Shown piece after piece: positions 20,012 through 23,868 of a stretch of 23,868 nt of DNA. Each line of letters starts with the position of its first letter. Positions within the stretch are counted from its first letter, which is position 1. This stretch comes from Gnetum montanum. Its lineage: Eukaryota > Streptophyta > Gnetopsida > Gnetales > Gnetaceae. Both the position numbers and the translations under genes were made by a program. The stretch lies in the NCBI GenBank assembly GCA_015680685.1, contig MNCI01002920.1, positions 59,963 to 83,830 of the forward strand, given 5' to 3'. The notes under the pieces were generated by a model. That model ran no database searches and was not told the DNA's origin. It worked only from the letters and a program-made list of their open reading frames with translations.

Positions 20012-20016
20012 CCTAG
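20012..20016. repeat. Target site duplication of element F, right copy
   Basis: CCTAG directly follows the 3' LTR and equals 10076-10080. Confidence 0.93.
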
Positions 20017-20985
20017 CCTTCAGAGATGTTTAAATAAAATATATGCCCTTTGGATTTTTGTTGAACAATTTATAATATCTTTGGATAATAAATAACTAAA
20101 TAATTAAAATATGCATTTTGATTTTTGAAAAAATTATTACATTTCTAGACTAGAAAATATTTTTGAATATTTCATTAGAAACCTATGTGTAACCTAGAAC
20201 TTAAGACTTTGGTCCATAAACTTTATGCTCCATGAAAAGGGAAATAAAATAACCTTTTTTATTTGATGAGTTTCGACTCCTCCTGCACTTCAATGTAGAG
20301 AGTCGAGAGTAGGGAAAGAAACATTGGAAGAGGAACATAGGATGAAAGGTGGACCAATTCTATACATAATGGACCCTCTCAAATTGAAAAATAATTTATG
20401 TATATTTTGTATTTTTGTAAAATCAAAATCTTATACACTTTTTGGATATTTGAGCCATGTACATATTTTTGTAAATAAATAATAAAGTATGATAAATATG
20501 AATTTTTTGTATATGCTATTAGGGTTGTGAGATTGCAAAGAACATTTTTCATTTTGGTGCGTAAGGAAAATTTAATAATATTTATTATATATTAATATTT
20601 TATTATTTAATATAGTAAATTTAAAATGTGAATAACTTGCTTTCTAGATGTTTGATTAAGGCAAAATAAGTATCATGAAGATCATTGTTTTACATACTAT
20701 TTTATGATGTAACCAATGGAATTTTTAGATAACATCCTTTTTGTGGCTACATGAATCTCATATTTTCTCTAAATAAATTTTATTTAATTATACATGCATG
20801 TATTCTAAAATTTTACTATGCTATATTGATCTATTGTATTTATGCTCTCAATTAATAATTTTTATGTATTTTACCATTTCATTTTAAGTTAGTAAATCAA
20901 GGTTAAATCTAGATCTTTGGGATTTCATAGCATCTCTATTACTTATTTATAGGATATTTTATAGATAATTAATAAGGGTGTTACA
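20017..20985 (+). mobile_element. Element E, right part of the split probable solo LTR
   Basis: AT-rich sequence without coding pattern. It ends GGGTGTTACA, a near inverted match to the TGTCACAACC at 8041, exactly where the element D gag similarity resumes. The adjoining AGTTA pentamer is a one-mismatch partner of ATTTA at 8036-8040. A short inverted pair TCGACTC/GAGTCGA occurs around 20273-20308. Confidence 0.58.
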
Positions 20986-20990
20986 AGTTA

Positions 20991-21540
20991 TTTACTAAGA
21001 TTTTGATAAATGTTGATAAAATGTGGGATTCCATAGATGAAAAGTTCTAAATAGCATTAAATATTGTGGAGGAGAAAGTAGAATAATAAAGATCCAAGAA
21101 CAAAGGCAAACAAAAGAAAAGAGATCTAGGGAAGGTCTACTACTAGTACCAAGGAAAAGCAGTTGCAGTGGAGGAGGTTGAAGACTGTAAGTTAAGCAAT
21201 GATGGTTATGACATTTACCAATATGAACATTCAAAAGGTTATTGCATAATAATGTCACACTTGTAGGAGTTTAGAGCTTATGAATTGAACCCAAAGTTCA
21301 TCAACAAGAAAGGCCTATTATCCTCAAGGAAACTCTAGACATCCCTATTCTCGATAACAGTATTATCCAAGTGAGGCTTCATCTCAAACTTTGCAATATT
21401 ATGAGGAGTGGTATAACCCATAGTCATGGGACCTTCCACCACCAAGGTAATAACATCCATATAGGCAACATAATCCTCATGGATATTATGTCTAACAACT
21501 TGTATCATCCAATTTGTAACACTCATTCATAGGGAGCAAG
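20991..21540 (+). pseudogene. gag: Element D gag pseudogene, second half
   Basis: This continues the gag copy that stops at 8040. AAGATTTTGATAAATGTTGATAAAATG aligns with F gag around 12606-12633 (shown here only as a short anchor: TTGATAAAATGTG with TAGATCAAATGTG). GCAGTTGCAGTGGAGGAGGT corresponds to the VAVIEEV region. YDIYQYEHSKGYC matches F's CEIYKYDHPKGCY, the damaged knuckle. The Pro/Tyr/Gln-rich C-terminal part also aligns (CCACCACCAAGGTAATA in both). Similarity fades near 21530, before the protease, so D lacks pol in this window. Stops are frequent (for example after KF, EKVE and SHL). Joining the halves across element E gives an uninterrupted gag alignment. Confidence 0.8.
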
Positions 21541-21560
21541 AGCTAACACCTGAAGCCCCC

Positions 21561-21611
21561 TAGAAAGAAAGCTAGTTGAAAGAAGAAAATGCCTAGGTGG
21601 CTTTCTTTCTA
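21561..21611. repeat. Perfect 12-bp inverted repeat (hairpin)
   Basis: TAGAAAGAAAGC (21561-21572) and GCTTTCTTTCTA (21600-21611) are exact reverse complements around a 27-base loop. It lies just past the point where element D gag similarity ends. No T-run follows that would suggest a polymerase III terminator. Confidence 0.75.
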
Positions 21612-22132
21612 CAACCATCACTCTAATGTCATCCTATAAAATTAAAATGAAATCAACAATGCCTAGATCTAGCTCAAAAATAGATCAATCAATATTAATT
21701 TAAGAATTAAGAGATAATTTTAAAAAGAAATAGGCATAGTAAAATATCTATGCAAGATTCATTATAAATTTTTTATTATTCAACCTAAAAAGTAATATTT
21801 AATTGGGATCATTTGCACATTTGAAAATCAAAGAAATGACCACATAAGCAATAGATTAATAATCTTCTATTTGCTCATTCACATAATACTATTTTATAAT
21901 TTCTAGCCACACAAAAAAATAAGATCTAAATTTAACTCTTGTAACCATTTTACCGATAATCATTTTATTAGGAAATTCATATGTTCAATAGCAAAGAATA
22001 GCTAGATCATAACCATAAATTAACATCCTAGGTTTTCCCCCACTCCATTAACTTATAGGAAGATATTAAAATCAGACTTGAGAAGGTATAGGGAAAAAAA
22101 AGGGTACAATTCAAGATTCAAATTCAAGATTT
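21612..22132. other. AT-rich interval, nothing recognised
   Basis: No LTR, tRNA or coding similarity that I can see on either strand. Confidence 0.5.
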
Positions 22133-22402
22133 ATGCATTCAGAGGGGAGGGTTTATCAACCGAATTCCAACCAAAATCCAAGAATTCAACAATTCACAAT
22201 TATCGATGGGCCTAAGAATACTCTCTCTTTCTGCCAGTGGCACCAATCCTCATATCAGGGATCCATAGGCCCTGTTGGCAATCCTTTGCTAAAAATGCCC
22301 CAAATCATTATGGGTGTTTCTGAATCGTCACAGAAACAACTCTCATCCAAGCCATTTAGGTATGAGAGTGCAGAGGATGGGTGGAGAGATCCAAAAAAAT
22401 AA
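22133..22402 (+). CDS. Unrecognised 89-codon open frame (doubtful)
   Basis: The frame opens at an ATG and closes with TAA. Its composition is more balanced than its surroundings, with Trp, Cys, Gln and Ser-rich parts (FCQWHQSSYQGSIGPVGN; ESSQKQLSSKPFRY). I do not recognise the protein, and there is no signal peptide, membrane segment or known motif. AGGTATGAG at 22358-22366 could be a splice donor, which would make this an exon of a larger gene, but no acceptor or second exon is evident. Chance openness or a transposon fragment is equally likely. Confidence 0.2.
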   Translation: MHSEGRVYQPNSNQNPRIQQFTIIDGPKNTLSFCQWHQSSYQGSIGPVGNPLLKMPQIIMGVSESSQKQLSSKPFRYESAEDGWRDPKK

Positions 22403-22785
22403 GTCTAAGCTTACAACAACAATCTTGATATTTTCATATAAGCATTGTGAAGGTGGTTAGATAAGCAAGAAGAGAAAATTTTGAGAAAATCAGCCCTTGC
22501 TAGCCATTATCAAACATAACAAAGATGGATCATTTTACCTCCTTACTTAGATATCTTGCTTACTAGGAGGAATTATCTGAATATTGGATTGCTATGCCAC
22601 ACTTGTTTTCTTTCTCTTTGCTATCTCTTGTAGCAACAACAGTCTTCTCTCCCTTCATAGCCACACTCCTTGTTGATGTATCCTTCTTTTTTTTTGTGTT
22701 ATGCAAAGTTACTTTTGCCTTGTGTTTGTCCCTTTTTTCCCTCTCCTCCTCTTCCTATTTGTAGGTGGAATAAGTGATAATGAAT
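22403..22785. other. Non-coding interval with pyrimidine-rich right half
   Basis: From about 22600 the plus strand becomes rich in T and C (TTCTTTCTCTTTGC, CTTTTTTTTTTTG-like, CCCTCTCCTCCTCTTCC). No coding pattern is seen. Confidence 0.5.
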
Positions 22786-22926
22786 GGTTTCTTGTAATTG
22801 ACTTGTTGGGGATTGTTCGTATTCTTTTCTTTGGTTTCTTGTAACTAACTTGTTGGGGACTATTTGTATTCTTTTCTTTGGTTTCTTGTAACTGACTAGT
22901 TAGGGACTTTTCGTATTCTTTTCTTT
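22786..22926. repeat. Three tandem copies of a 47-bp unit
   Basis: Units at 22786-22832, 22833-22879 and 22880-22926 each start GGTTTCTTGTAA and end GTATTCTTTTCTTT. They differ by a few substitutions. They directly precede the TA/TC microsatellite. Confidence 0.92.
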
Positions 22927-22938
22927 CTTTTTTAAAGT

Positions 22939-22980
22939 TATATATATATATATATATATATCTCTCTCTCTCTCTCTCTC
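22939..22980. repeat. Compound microsatellite (TA)11(TC)10
   Basis: Perfect TA run (22939-22960) passing directly into a perfect TC run (22961-22980). It is likely length-variable among individuals. Confidence 0.95.
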
Positions 22981-23868
22981 GTCAACAATGGATCATGAGT
23001 TCAATTCTCTTCATGATTACTATAATAAAATCAATAAAGTATGTATATTCATAGGTTGCAAGTTTAATTCCTAAATCAACAATTTTTGATATTTTAGAAT
23101 TCAAATATTGCTAGATCTCAGGTCTGATTCCTCTTGAACATTCCAACATAATATCTATCTCTCTATCATTCAGAATTTTCATAAGATACAGTAAAGAGTT
23201 TTCAAATAGATTCATGACAAAGGTAATTCAAGATACATAATCAAATAAGGCACCTTGTTTTTCAGGTCATCAGCGATGTGAATTTTCCCATCATCTTACG
23301 AGCCTTAACAGGTCATCACGTGACCTTTCTACAACAATGGGGAGGGTACTTATACTCTACTATTTTAAACTAAAAAGAGCAATGCATCACATTTAGATAA
23401 AATAAAATATAAAGCTACAATATTTGCACAAAGTATCTTTGATTCATGGGTTAGGTTCCTCCAACTTGATTCATAGGTCAAGTTCCTCAATATGAGCATT
23501 CATTTGCATCTCAACATACCTGTTTTAGCTCTTGAGGTACACCTTAGAGCATTGTCCTCTATTTCTTAGCATCTCTGTTGAAATAGAATGGAAAATATTT
23601 TATTTTCCCATATATCATTTATTATTATTATTCTAAAACATTCCTAGCATGTATTTTAAATCATATTTCTTATGCATAAAGTATTTAAACATTTCATCAT
23701 AATACATATAAAAATATGGTCAACAAATTTATTACTATTCCAATTAGCCTTTTCCACCAAAGCACACACACAACTTGTCAACAAAACATGCATACAAACA
23801 CACAAAAGACTATTACAATCATTAACGCAAAAACTCAAGGAGAAGTGGTTCGTTACACAATTGTTAAT
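22981..23868. other. Non-coding right flank
   Basis: No convincing ORF or RNA gene. Near 23312-23326 GGTCATCACGTGACC combines an inverted GGTCA/TGACC with a CACGTG core (G-box type), which may be a chance promoter-like motif. Duplicated phrases GATTCATGGGTTAGGTTCCTC and GATTCATAGGTCAAGTTCCTC occur at about 23440-23490. Confidence 0.45.

Noticed and set aside
23312-23326. G-box palindrome as a gene promoter
   Set aside because: A single short motif with no TATA-plus-ORF context; chance occurrence is likely.
1-23868. Bacterial or phage defence system, CRISPR array or operon
   Set aside because: No regularly spaced repeats, no ribosome-binding-site/ORF series, and all recognisable coding sequence is plant LTR-retrotransposon-derived.

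Overview
This is nuclear DNA of a seed plant. It is AT-rich and almost entirely built from decayed long-terminal-repeat (LTR) retrotransposons of the Ty3/gypsy superfamily. No intact protein-coding gene, rRNA, functional tRNA gene, CRISPR array or bacterial-type operon is visible. The species cannot be named from the sequence; the plant assignment rests on the element types, the tRNA-Asp-type primer site and the plant-style LTR promoters. LAYOUT: (1) 1-922 is the 3' end of element A (polypurine tract plus 3' LTR), whose body lies upstream of the window. (2) 923-3926 is internal sequence of element B, carrying a long decayed coiled-coil-type reading frame rather than gag-pol. It ends in B's own 3' LTR at 3927-4776. 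A appears to have inserted into B. (3) 4777-5802 is AT-rich sequence with no recognised feature. (4) 5803-6811 is a minus-strand LTR of the same broad family, interrupted by a minus-strand tRNA-derived SINE-like insert near 6040-6183. (5) About 7030-8040 and 20991-21540 are two halves of one old gag pseudogene (element D). (6) The D halves are separated by element E (8041-10080 plus 20017-20985), about 3.0 kb net, with TGTCACAACC...GGGTGTTACA ends and a TATA box. It looks like a large solo LTR. (7) E is itself split by element F, a structurally complete Athila-like element at 10081-20011. F has two LTRs, a perfect 5-bp target duplication (CCTAG), a tRNA-Asp primer-binding site, a gag-protease-RT-RNase H-integrase order, a 2-kb post-pol region and a polypurine tract. 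(8) 21541-23868 is mostly featureless flank with a hairpin, a 47-bp triplicate and a TA/TC microsatellite. HOW IT FITS TOGETHER: gag would form the particle. Protease, reverse transcriptase, RNase H and integrase would copy F's RNA, primed by tRNA-Asp, and insert it. Every gene here is broken: many in-frame stops, several frameshifts, loss of an RT catalytic aspartate and loss of the integrase zinc-finger cysteines. The order of insertion reads directly from the nesting: D, then E into D's gag, then F into E. F's two LTRs differ at roughly a tenth of positions by hand count, mostly by transitions, so even the youngest insertion is old. The least ordinary items are element B's non-gag-pol internal domain beside family-type LTRs, a second copy of F's polypurine motif just after pol, and the changing GATATC-rich start of the LTRs.
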